DNA of 13,491 bases, from the NCBI GenBank assembly GCA_037134755.1, contig JBAXLO010000119.1, positions 1 through 13,491 of the forward strand. The letters are read 5' to 3'. How positions within the stretch are numbered: the stretch's first letter is position 1; each line of letters starts with the position of its first letter. This DNA is from JBAXLO01 sp037134755. Its GTDB lineage: Bacteria > Bacteroidota > Bacteroidia > Bacteroidales > JACABE01. The notes under the pieces are model-generated. The model made no database searches, was not told the DNA's origin, and was given only the letters and a program-made list of their open reading frames with translations. Shown one piece after another: positions 7,234 through 13,491 of the stretch. A program made the translations under genes and the position numbers.

Positions 7234-9038
7234 AGGACAAACTTTTCAGGCGATTTCATAAACTCATGAAATTTTACACTTACTAATGACACATCATCAT
7301 CTTGAGTTGAGTTTCCACGTCTATCGTGTCCACAAGTTTCACATATAGCCATAAAAATATAATGTTCATCAATAACAGTATTTTCTTTAATTTTCTCAGC
7401 TATTAAAATTGTTGTTTTAGTAGATGTATTAGGTTGAAATGTTTCGGAGGGGACATCAATCACTGCTAATATTTTTGTATTTCTTTTTATGTATTCTCTG
7501 ATATATCCTAGTTTGTCATTACCATATATGCCATCTGGAAGTACTATTCCTAATTTACCACCAATCTTTAGTAATTGTAAACATCTTTCAATAAATAATA
7601 TTTGAGGTTCAACACCCCCTTTAGCACCTTTATTATTTAATACAGATTGTAATTCCCATTTTTTTTCTTTCTTGTTATAATTCCATTTATGTCCAAAAGA
7701 AAATTGTTTTAATATTTTTTCTTCTTTCACTGGAATTTTAGAGCCAAAAGGTGGATTTGTTAAAACAACATCAAATTTTCCTAAATCAATTTTATCTTGG
7801 CATTTATTACTCCATTCTTTTGGATGTTCTAAACTATTCTCACAGAAAATACCACCTCTGCCATCTCCAATAATTGCCATATATGCTTTAGTTACTTTAG
7901 CAACAAAAGAATCTTTGTCAATACCTCTGAAATATGTAGTTGCAACATATTGTTTCTCTTCTTCTAATCTTTTTTCAGACCAACCAAGTTCTTTTGACTT
8001 TTTTTCAACTTTATTCCATACATGTCTTAAAGATTCTATTAAAAATCCTCCAGTACCACAAGCAGGATCCATTATCATAGATTTTTCATCTGGGTCTATT
8101 ATGTCAACTATCATTTTTATCACATTTCTTGGTGTGAAAAACTGACCATCTTCATCTTTCAATGCTTTTGAAACAAATACTTCAAAAGCATCTCCAATAA
8201 CATCCCTTTCTGATTCTGTAATACATAATTCTTGAATTTGCCCAACTGCAAAAACAATTGAATCAGCATCTAAAGTTATTGTGTCTTCTTCTTCAAAAAC
8301 ATCATTAAATCTATTTTTAACTTGTATAAAAAGATCTTTAATTCGTATTGCTACTATTTCTTTATCTTCATAAACTCCTGCTCTAAATGTTACCTCTTCT
8401 TTTATTCCTGTATATTGCTCATCATAAATTTTACAAAAAAGTAAATTAATAATTTGCTTTGCTCTATTTCTTGTTGAAGTATCATCCTTTTTCATATTCC
8501 CATATAAGTAATTATTAATTACTCTAAAATGGCTTTTTAAATCTTTTGCAGGCTTTAAATCTCCTCTTTTATATTTTCCTATATCCTCAATTCGTTGTCC
8601 GCTTTTTGGAATATTAGGTATCTCTAAATAAAGAATATCCCCATCTTTTTTTACTTTATGTAAATTAATTTGTTCATCTCCATTAAACCAAACACCCCAT
8701 TTTATACTACTACACATATCCATGTAGAGTTTTAATTGCTCTAATCCATCTTTACGTGTCTTTTTTTTACATTCAACAATCCCTATTAAATCACTTTCGG
8801 CTCTACCTTTTCCATTGAATATTGCAATATCTACTGGCCACTCCTTTTTTGCTTCATCTGATGGTGTTTTTCTGACAAAGTATTGAGGTCGTGTCTGAAT
8901 ATTTTCTTTAATATACTCATATTCTTCAACAAGTCTTTTAGAAAAAACCTGTGTTGCATCTATTTCTTCAGGTGTTGCTTTAATCTCTTTCCCTGAAATA
9001 AAATCTAAAATGTATCCCTCTTTTGGTTCTTTTTCCAT
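7230..9038 (-). CDS. hsdM: DNA adenine N6-methyltransferase with N-terminal PD-(D/E)XK nuclease (RM subunit)
   Basis: A 602-residue two-part enzyme. Residues about 30-160 look like the HsdR N-terminal nuclease domain: PVDIAIF with Asp70, then IGIVECKKK with Glu89 and Lys91 (the D-X18-E-X-K core), then Gln101-XXX-Tyr105, the QXXXY element seen in type I endonucleases. Residues about 165-600 are a type I-style N6-adenine methyltransferase: helical HsdM_N part (about 167-295), GQFFTPRNVIKMIVDII (298-314), S-adenosylmethionine motif DPACGTGGFL (324-333) and catalytic NPPF (428-431). It should methylate adenine, and probably cut, at the site chosen by the overlapping S subunit. No separate HsdR helicase/translocase gene lies on either side, so this resembles BcgI-type (IIB) RM subunits more than classical HsdM. 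Whether the nuclease is active or cuts both sides of the site is inference. Confidence 0.92.
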   Translation of the reverse strand: MEKEPKEGYILDFISGKEIKATPEEIDATQVFSKRLVEEYEYIKENIQTRPQYFVRKTPSDEAKKEWPVDIAIFNGKGRAESDLIGIVECKKKTRKDGLEQLKLYMDMCSSIKWGVWFNGDEQINLHKVKKDGDILYLEIPNIPKSGQRIEDIGKYKRGDLKPAKDLKSHFRVINNYLYGNMKKDDTSTRNRAKQIINLLFCKIYDEQYTGIKEEVTFRAGVYEDKEIVAIRIKDLFIQVKNRFNDVFEEEDTITLDADSIVFAVGQIQELCITESERDVIGDAFEVFVSKALKDEDGQFFTPRNVIKMIVDIIDPDEKSMIMDPACGTGGFLIESLRHVWNKVEKKSKELGWSEKRLEEEKQYVATTYFRGIDKDSFVAKVTKAYMAIIGDGRGGIFCENSLEHPKEWSNKCQDKIDLGKFDVVLTNPPFGSKIPVKEEKILKQFSFGHKWNYNKKEKKWELQSVLNNKGAKGGVEPQILFIERCLQLLKIGGKLGIVLPDGIYGNDKLGYIREYIKRNTKILAVIDVPSETFQPNTSTKTTILIAEKIKENTVIDEHYIFMAICETCGHDRRGNSTQDDDVSLVSVKFHEFMKSPEKFVL

Positions 9039-9063
9039 TGATTATTTCCTAATTTTTAAGTTG

Positions 9064-9071
9064 CAAAGTTA
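9064..9071 (-). promoter_or_regulatory. Promoter -7 box of the RM operon
   Basis: On the minus strand the sequence is TAACTTTG, an exact match to the Bacteroidota -7 consensus TAnnTTTG, 25 bp before the hsdM ATG. That predicts a start site near 9057 and a leader of about 20 nt. A -33 TTG is not clear; ATTTAG lies at about the right distance. Confidence 0.6.
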
Positions 9072-9210
9072 ACAAATTAAATATTCTTTACTAAATAATA
9101 TTATTAAATTTGAATAAAAAATTTATTTTAATATTAGTTTCACCTACTGATAAGTCTTAAGTATAAAATTACTTTTTTATTTAATACAAACAATTATTAT
9201 TTTAATAAGT

Positions 9211-9241
9211 AAAAAGCCCTCCCAATTTCTTAAGAGAGCTT
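9211..9241 (-). terminator. Rho-independent terminator of the 305-residue protein gene
   Basis: On the minus strand AAGCTCTC (9241-9234) pairs with GAGGGCTT (9221-9214), 8 bp with one G-U pair and a 12-nt loop, running directly into TTTTT. It lies about 45 bp after the stop of the upstream minus-strand gene. The sequence continuing into the gene side is related to a second copy near 11104-11145. Confidence 0.7.
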
Positions 9242-9265
9242 CCTATTATAAATCGCTTAAATTTT

Positions 9266-9286
9266 CGTAATTCGTAATTCGTAATT
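9266..9286. repeat. Three tandem CGTAATT heptamers
   Basis: CGTAATT occurs three times head to tail (9266, 9273, 9280), ending inside the stop codon of the 305-residue gene. A short simple repeat; such heptamers are common between genes in Bacteroidota (recalled). The gene's 3' end may have been set by its insertion or slippage. Confidence 0.7.
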
Positions 9287-10202
9287 AAATCAATGGCTCC
9301 ATCAGCACCTCTATCGTCTGTGCATCACCCGTTATAACCCCTGTAAAAGCAGTAGGCTTATGATTTGGTGACATAACATTACCATTAATTGTTCCTATTG
9401 GCTCTTCAATTATATTTAGCTTGGTACTATTATATAAGTACACCTCTTCATCAAGATCAATTTTCACCAAAGCCTCTGCAACTAAATCCAAAGTGTTTTT
9501 ATCCCTTATCACCATTTTAAAATTACCCATCGGTGTAGCAGGATTTCTCGTTTGGTGCGAACCCAGGATAACATCTTTGTTAGCACTGGTAAATTCGCTA
9601 AAAAACTCAGGATTTGTAGTTTCAAAATGCCTCATTACCCTTTCTATACTGTTTTCGATAATGACATCTGCTGCGGTTAATTCACTATCTAAACCTTCAG
9701 TATCAAATTTACGATGACCAATAGCACTTTTCGACGTATTCATTTCTAATTCAAAAGCATCTACATTTGCTGAATACTCACTAAGCATCAGGTCAGTCAT
9801 TCCATAATCAGCTAATTCTAATTTGTTGGTACTAGCCAAACTTCTGACTCTTCTTAACAGTGTCAAACTTATTTCGCCTTTTTGTTCAAAACTTGTTTTC
9901 ACAAGATCCATTTCTCTTTGCAATACTGTTTCTCCTTTATCATAAGCAAAAGCATATATGAAACCCGACATTACCATTGCTCCCTTTACAGACTCTTCTT
10001 TAGCATTTTGCTTTTTCTCGGCATAACCTTTAATATTTATCAACTGGTCATCTTTAAAACTGTCAGCAGTTTCAACATGCAGCTTAAACGAAACTACATA
10101 ATCCTTTAATTTAGGAATAGAATCAACAATTAATTTAAATTTCAGAAAAACTAATAACAGTAATTTGTCTTTAGTAAATTTTGCACCTTGTTCACGATTC
10201 AT
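9285..10202 (-). CDS. Unrecognised 305-residue protein
   Basis: I do not recognise this family. It has no signal peptide and no clear membrane span; the hydrophobic stretch LLLLVFLKFKLIVDS at 14-28 follows basic residues but reads better as a buried helix. Residues 1-155 look mainly helical and charged (VETADSFKDD; EGSVK-like KEESVKGAMVMSGFIYAFAYDKG at 69-90 split by small residues; SLTLLRRVRSL 112-122). Residues about 160-215 are again helical and acidic. From about 225 to the end the pattern turns to short beta strands (GNFKMVIRD; GTINGNVMSPN 270-280; TAFTGVITGDAQTIEVLMEPL 284-304), recalling the small beta-sandwich tails of Bacteroidota proteins, though this is only a resemblance. It is a one-gene unit with its own promoter (10327-10355) and terminator (9211-9241), so it is very likely expressed. 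Function unknown. Confidence 0.8.
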   Translation of the reverse strand: MNREQGAKFTKDKLLLLVFLKFKLIVDSIPKLKDYVVSFKLHVETADSFKDDQLINIKGYAEKKQNAKEESVKGAMVMSGFIYAFAYDKGETVLQREMDLVKTSFEQKGEISLTLLRRVRSLASTNKLELADYGMTDLMLSEYSANVDAFELEMNTSKSAIGHRKFDTEGLDSELTAADVIIENSIERVMRHFETTNPEFFSEFTSANKDVILGSHQTRNPATPMGNFKMVIRDKNTLDLVAEALVKIDLDEEVYLYNSTKLNIIEEPIGTINGNVMSPNHKPTAFTGVITGDAQTIEVLMEPLI

Positions 10203-10326
10203 ATTATTGAATGTTTTAATCTAAATTGACCTTTTGTGTCGATATTTAGCTTCCAATAAAATGATCAAATTTTTATTTAAAATATTACTCCTTACGCATG
10301 ATAAGATGTAATCGCTATAATCAGTG

Positions 10327-10355
10327 CAAAGGTACTAATTTTTTTGATATAACAA
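10327..10355 (-). promoter_or_regulatory. Bacteroidota-type promoter of the 305-residue protein gene
   Basis: On the minus strand TTG (10355-10353) is followed after 18 bp by TACCTTTG (10334-10327), an exact TAnnTTTG box with a well-placed -33 element. The predicted start is near 10320, giving a leader of about 118 nt before the ATG. The 21-bp repeat array begins about 110 bp upstream of this promoter. Confidence 0.7.
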
Positions 10356-10467
10356 GTGTTTATTAAAGAAAGAAGTAAAATAAATATCTTTTATTTAAAG
10401 TATTTTCAAGATTTGGAAGAATGTTAAGATTCCCCCCTTTGTAAACATCACTAAATGAGCTGTGAGT

Positions 10468-10770
10468 AAAAAGATTGGATTTCCGGGTAAAAAGATTGAG
10501 TTTCCCAACAAAAAGATTGGATTTCCCAACAAAAAGATTGCGTCTATTTTTCAAAAGATTCGATTTCCCAACAAAAAGATTGAATATCCTTACCGCAAGA
10601 TTGAATCCCCCAACAAAAAGATCGACCATCCCAACCAAAAGATACAATGTCTAGGAAAAAGATTGACCATCCCAACCAAAAGATTGAATTTCCCAACTAA
10701 AATATCGACCTTCTGGAGAAAAAGATTGAATATTCCTATAAAAATATTGACCATTTTTTTAAAAAGATGA
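10468..10770. repeat. 21-bp tandem array, 15 units, with phased A-tracts
   Basis: AAAAAGATTG-type cores recur with their GAT at 10473, 10494, 10515, 10536, 10557, 10578, 10599, 10620, 10641, 10661, 10682, 10703, 10724, 10745 and 10766. Every step is 21 bp except one of 20 bp (10641 to 10661). The half carrying the A-run and GATT is conserved. The other eleven bases vary, most often GATTTCCCAAC, with outliers such as CGTCTATTTTT. Units at 10620 and 10661 are nearly identical (GACCATCCCAACC). Twenty-one bp is two turns of B-DNA, so the A-runs face the same side, as in intrinsically curved DNA. The plus strand is open in one frame across the array (a seven-residue KKIGFPN-like repeat) except that the 20-bp unit shifts it to a KRL register. 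I regard it as non-coding. Confidence 0.9.
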
Positions 10771-11020
10771 GCAATAGCAAGGGTTTCCGTAAATCTTGCA
10801 TTTTTTTAGCTCCTTTTATGCACTTGCATTTCGTTACATTTTATAAAAATAAACAAAAAACCAATTTTAAATCTCTCCTTAAGATACGAACATGTATCCC
10901 TAAGCTTCCCTATAAGTCGAAGTATTTAGCCATTGTTAGAAGTTTCCATACTTCGAATGTATAATATTTAGTTTTCAACTATATATATTTGTCCATGCAG
11001 TTCCAATTGTCCAACATTTT
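10771..11020. other. Intergenic DNA with no recognised gene
   Basis: I see no gene here. The only structure is an 8-bp inverted repeat, CGAAGTAT (10918-10925) with ATACTTCG (10948-10955) around a 22-nt loop, and an isolated plus-strand TATATTTG box (10984-10991) with no gene to serve. Confidence 0.6.
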
Positions 11021-11024
11021 TACT

Positions 11025-11090
11025 CCTTTTCCTTCGGAAAGGGCTGCCTGCCTGCCGGTTTACCTGCCGTTATGTAGGCAGGTGGGGTTA
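11025..11090. repeat. REP-like palindromes ending in AGGTGGGGTT
   Basis: CCTTTTCC (11025-11032) pairs with GGAAAGGG (11036-11043), 8 bp with one G-U pair and a 3-nt loop. It is followed by a GC-rich CCTGCCTGCCGG...GGCAGG inverted repeat (about 11047-11082) and by the AGGTGGGGTT tail that also follows the palindrome at 5765. It looks like a decayed dispersed intergenic element of the same family. Confidence 0.6.
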
Positions 11091-11096
11091 TAAAAA

Positions 11097-11145
11097 CTAA
11101 AATGCTCTCCCAACTTAATAAGAGCTTCCAATTATTAAATCCTTA
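11097..11145. repeat. Second copy of the 9211-9260 element (orphan terminator-like hairpin)
   Basis: GCTCTCCCAAC-TTAATAAGAGCTTCC followed by AATTATTAAATCCTTAAA parallels the terminator region at 9214-9260 (CCCTCCCAATTTCTTAAG, AGAGCTTCC, TATTATAAATCGCTTAAA). On the minus strand it forms GCTCTT/GAGAGC (6 bp, one G-U) then ATTTTAG. No minus-strand gene precedes it, so it is a dispersed copy rather than a working terminator. Confidence 0.55.
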
Positions 11146-11184
11146 AATCACCATATCACCAAATCGCTAAATCACCAAATCATT
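11137..11184. repeat. Six tandem octamers of AAATCACC type
   Basis: Six consecutive 8-bp units: AAATCCTT, AAATCACC, ATATCACC, AAATCGCT, AAATCACC and AAATCATT. The register is exact, without gaps. It is a simple-sequence tract adjoining the repeat copy at 11097 and shows no coding potential. Confidence 0.75.
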
Positions 11185-11501
11185 ACATCTAACTTTTTTT
11201 TTGTTATTTTTCTCAAAAACTTTGCAATAACTTAGTCCTTTTTTAATGCTATCAATTTTTATTTATTTTATGCTATATTATATATATATTGTATAGGTAT
11301 TTTAATTCTTAATTCTAAAATTAATCTATTTTCATCGATAAATACACATAGTTTTATTGTTTTTTGTATAAATATCATTAGAATTGAAAAAATATCTAAA
11401 ATAAATGAATTTTTATTCAATTTTTAAATATTAAAATATGAAGTACTTAAGTTGAATTATTAAATTATTATTAAAAAAAAGCGAAAAAAAGTAAAAAAAG
11501 T

Positions 11502-11532
11502 TTTGGTAGTAATAAAAAAGTGTGTACTTTTG
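11502..11532 (+). promoter_or_regulatory. rRNA operon promoter
   Basis: TTTG (11502-11505) is followed after 19 bp by TACTTTTG (11525-11532), an exact TAnnTTTG -7 box, so the start site should be near 11539. The preceding 100 bp is very A/T rich with repeated A-runs (11472-11500), consistent with an UP-type activating region. The leader to mature 16S would be about 150 nt. Confidence 0.8.
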
Positions 11533-11607
11533 CACTCCCAAAACGAAGGATACAAAGAGAAGGATATAGGAGAATTTTAAGAGTAAAAAAGTTCATTGAT
11601 GATATTG

Positions 11608-11632
11608 TGAAGTAAAAGCCAAGTAGCAAATA
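11608..11632 (+). other. 5' arm of the 16S precursor processing stalk
   Basis: TGAAGT (11608-11613) pairs with ACTTCA (13281-13286). After an AA/AA internal loop come three more pairs (11616-11618 with 13276-13278). After one mismatch, the 13 bases 11620-11632 (CAAGTAGCAAATA) pair with 13262-13274, with one G-U pair. This would close a loop containing the whole 16S RNA, as needed for RNase III cleavage. Confidence 0.7.
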
Positions 11633-11665
11633 TTACCTAAACGTGAGTTTGGAGTAATGAATAAA

Positions 11666-11676
11666 TCTTTGAGACA
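11666..11676 (+). promoter_or_regulatory. Possible boxA antitermination element
   Basis: TCTTTGAGACA in the leader, 17 bp before mature 16S, resembles boxA (TGCTCTTTRACA type) used for Nus-dependent rRNA antitermination. The match is partial. Confidence 0.35.
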
Positions 11677-11692
11677 TAAAAAAAATGAAAAT

Positions 11693-13217
<1,525 letters not shown>

Positions 13218-13355
13218 CTAGAGGTTAATCTTGAAGATGTAACAGAGATGTTACATAAAATTATTTGCTGCTTGTTTTAAACTTCAACACTATTACATAC
13301 TAAGGGAAACACCCAGGAGCAGGATCGTAATAATCATCCTGAGTAAAAGGGATTT
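13218..13355 (+). other. 16S-tRNA internal transcribed spacer with 3' arm of processing stalk
   Basis: The spacer between 16S and tRNA-Ile. It holds a local hairpin, ATGTAAC (13237-13243) with GTTACAT (13250-13256). It also holds the 3' arm of the processing stalk (13262-13274, 13276-13278 and 13281-13286) that pairs with 11608-11632. No gene is seen. Confidence 0.75.
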
Positions 13356-13429
13356 AGTCTCGTAGCTCAGTTGGTTAGAGCACTACACTGATAATGTAGG
13401 GGTCCCCAGTTCAAATCTGGGCGGGACTA
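13356..13429 (+). tRNA. tRNA-Ile (anticodon GAT)
   Basis: A complete 74-nt cloverleaf. The acceptor stem is AGTCTCG (13356-13362) with CGGGACT (13422-13428) and one U-G pair. The D-arm is GCTCAGTTGGTTAGAGC. The anticodon stem is CTACA/TGTAG with loop CTGATAA, giving anticodon GAT at 13390-13392. The T-arm is CCCAG/TTCAAAT/CTGGG. The discriminator is A13429. CCA is not encoded. It lies in the 16S-23S spacer position usual for this tRNA. Confidence 0.97.
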
Positions 13430-13442
13430 CTAACTCAAACAA

Positions 13443-13491
13443 GGGGGATTAGCTCAGTTGGCTAGAGCGCTAGATTTGCATTCTAGAGGTC
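13443..13491 (+). tRNA. tRNA-Ala (anticodon TGC), 3' end outside window
   Basis: The first 49 nt of the tRNA are present. The 5' acceptor strand is GGGGGAT (13443-13449). The D-arm is GCTCAGTTGGCTAGAGC. The anticodon stem is CTAGA/TCTAG with loop TTTGCAT, giving anticodon TGC at 13477-13479. The window ends in the variable region. Ile(GAT) then Ala(TGC) after 16S is the standard rRNA operon spacer pair, so a 23S gene should follow. Confidence 0.95.

Noticed and set aside
5863..9038. Classical complete type I system, or a BREX/DISARM-type defence island
   Set aside because: No hsdR, pglZ, brxC, drmA-like helicase or other defence gene lies in the window; only the M-nuclease and S subunits are present.
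10363..10647. Minus-strand open frame of 94 codons across the 21-bp array
   Set aside because: It simply reads the repeat backwards (LFVGKSN-like units), begins in mid-array, and overlaps the promoter-proximal DNA of the orphan gene.
10468..10770. CRISPR array
   Set aside because: The period is 21 bp with a 10-bp conserved core and only about 11 variable bases. CRISPR arrays need longer repeats and spacers of about 25-40 bp, and no cas gene is present.
10767..10964. Plus-strand open frame of 65 codons after the array
   Set aside because: No promoter or ribosome-binding context, no recognisable domain, biased toward residues expected from AT-rich DNA, and contains an inverted repeat.
10984..10991. 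Plus-strand TATATTTG as a promoter
   Set aside because: It matches TAnnTTTG but has no good -33 element and no gene follows until the rRNA operon, which has its own stronger promoter.

Overview
The window is AT-rich DNA from a member of the Bacteroidota. Three things point there: a 16S rRNA gene with Bacteroidota-type signatures and a 16S-(ITS)-tRNA-Ile(GAT)-tRNA-Ala(TGC) order, perfect TAnnTTTG promoter boxes in front of the rRNA operon and two protein transcription units, and a PCMD-type lipoprotein and PorT-like beta-barrel protein typical of that phylum. I cannot assign a genus by eye.

Layout. (1) Positions 1-1374, minus strand: an outer-membrane beta-barrel protein running off the left edge, preceded by a PCMD-like lipoprotein, 4 bp apart. 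(2) 1437-5262, minus strand: a compact four-gene run with gaps of 1-12 bp. In transcription order these are a fused fatty-acid-kinase-like protein (DhaL/FakA + DegV/FakB), a DUF1295 membrane protein, a peroxiredoxin with a membrane-anchoring N-terminal extension, and an SRPBCC lipid-binding-like protein. Together they suggest a lipid/peroxide-handling operon at the membrane. (3) 5263-5862: 600 bp without genes, a mosaic of three direct repeats and several strong palindromes of the REP-like kind. (4) 5863-9038, minus strand: a two-gene restriction-modification locus with ATGA overlap. The methyltransferase subunit carries its own N-terminal PD-(D/E)XK nuclease domain, the partner is a two-TRD specificity subunit, and there is no HsdR motor gene next to it. 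This resembles the BcgI (type IIB) arrangement rather than classical type I. (5) 9211-10355, minus strand: a monocistronic unit for an unrecognised 305-residue protein with its own promoter and terminator. (6) 10468-11692: no convincing protein gene. It holds a 15-unit tandem array with a 21-bp period and phased A-tracts, more palindromic and short-period repeats, and the strong rRNA promoter and leader. (7) 11693 to the end, plus strand: 16S rRNA, tRNA-Ile and the first part of tRNA-Ala. The sequences flanking 16S pair into a long processing stalk.

The most interesting items are the translocase-less restriction system with nuclease fused to methylase, the helically phased 21-bp array upstream of an orphan gene's promoter, the single-chain FakA-FakB protein with degenerate ligand-site motifs in its DegV half, and the membrane-tethered peroxiredoxin in the same operon. 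No wholly new system could be demonstrated from sequence alone.
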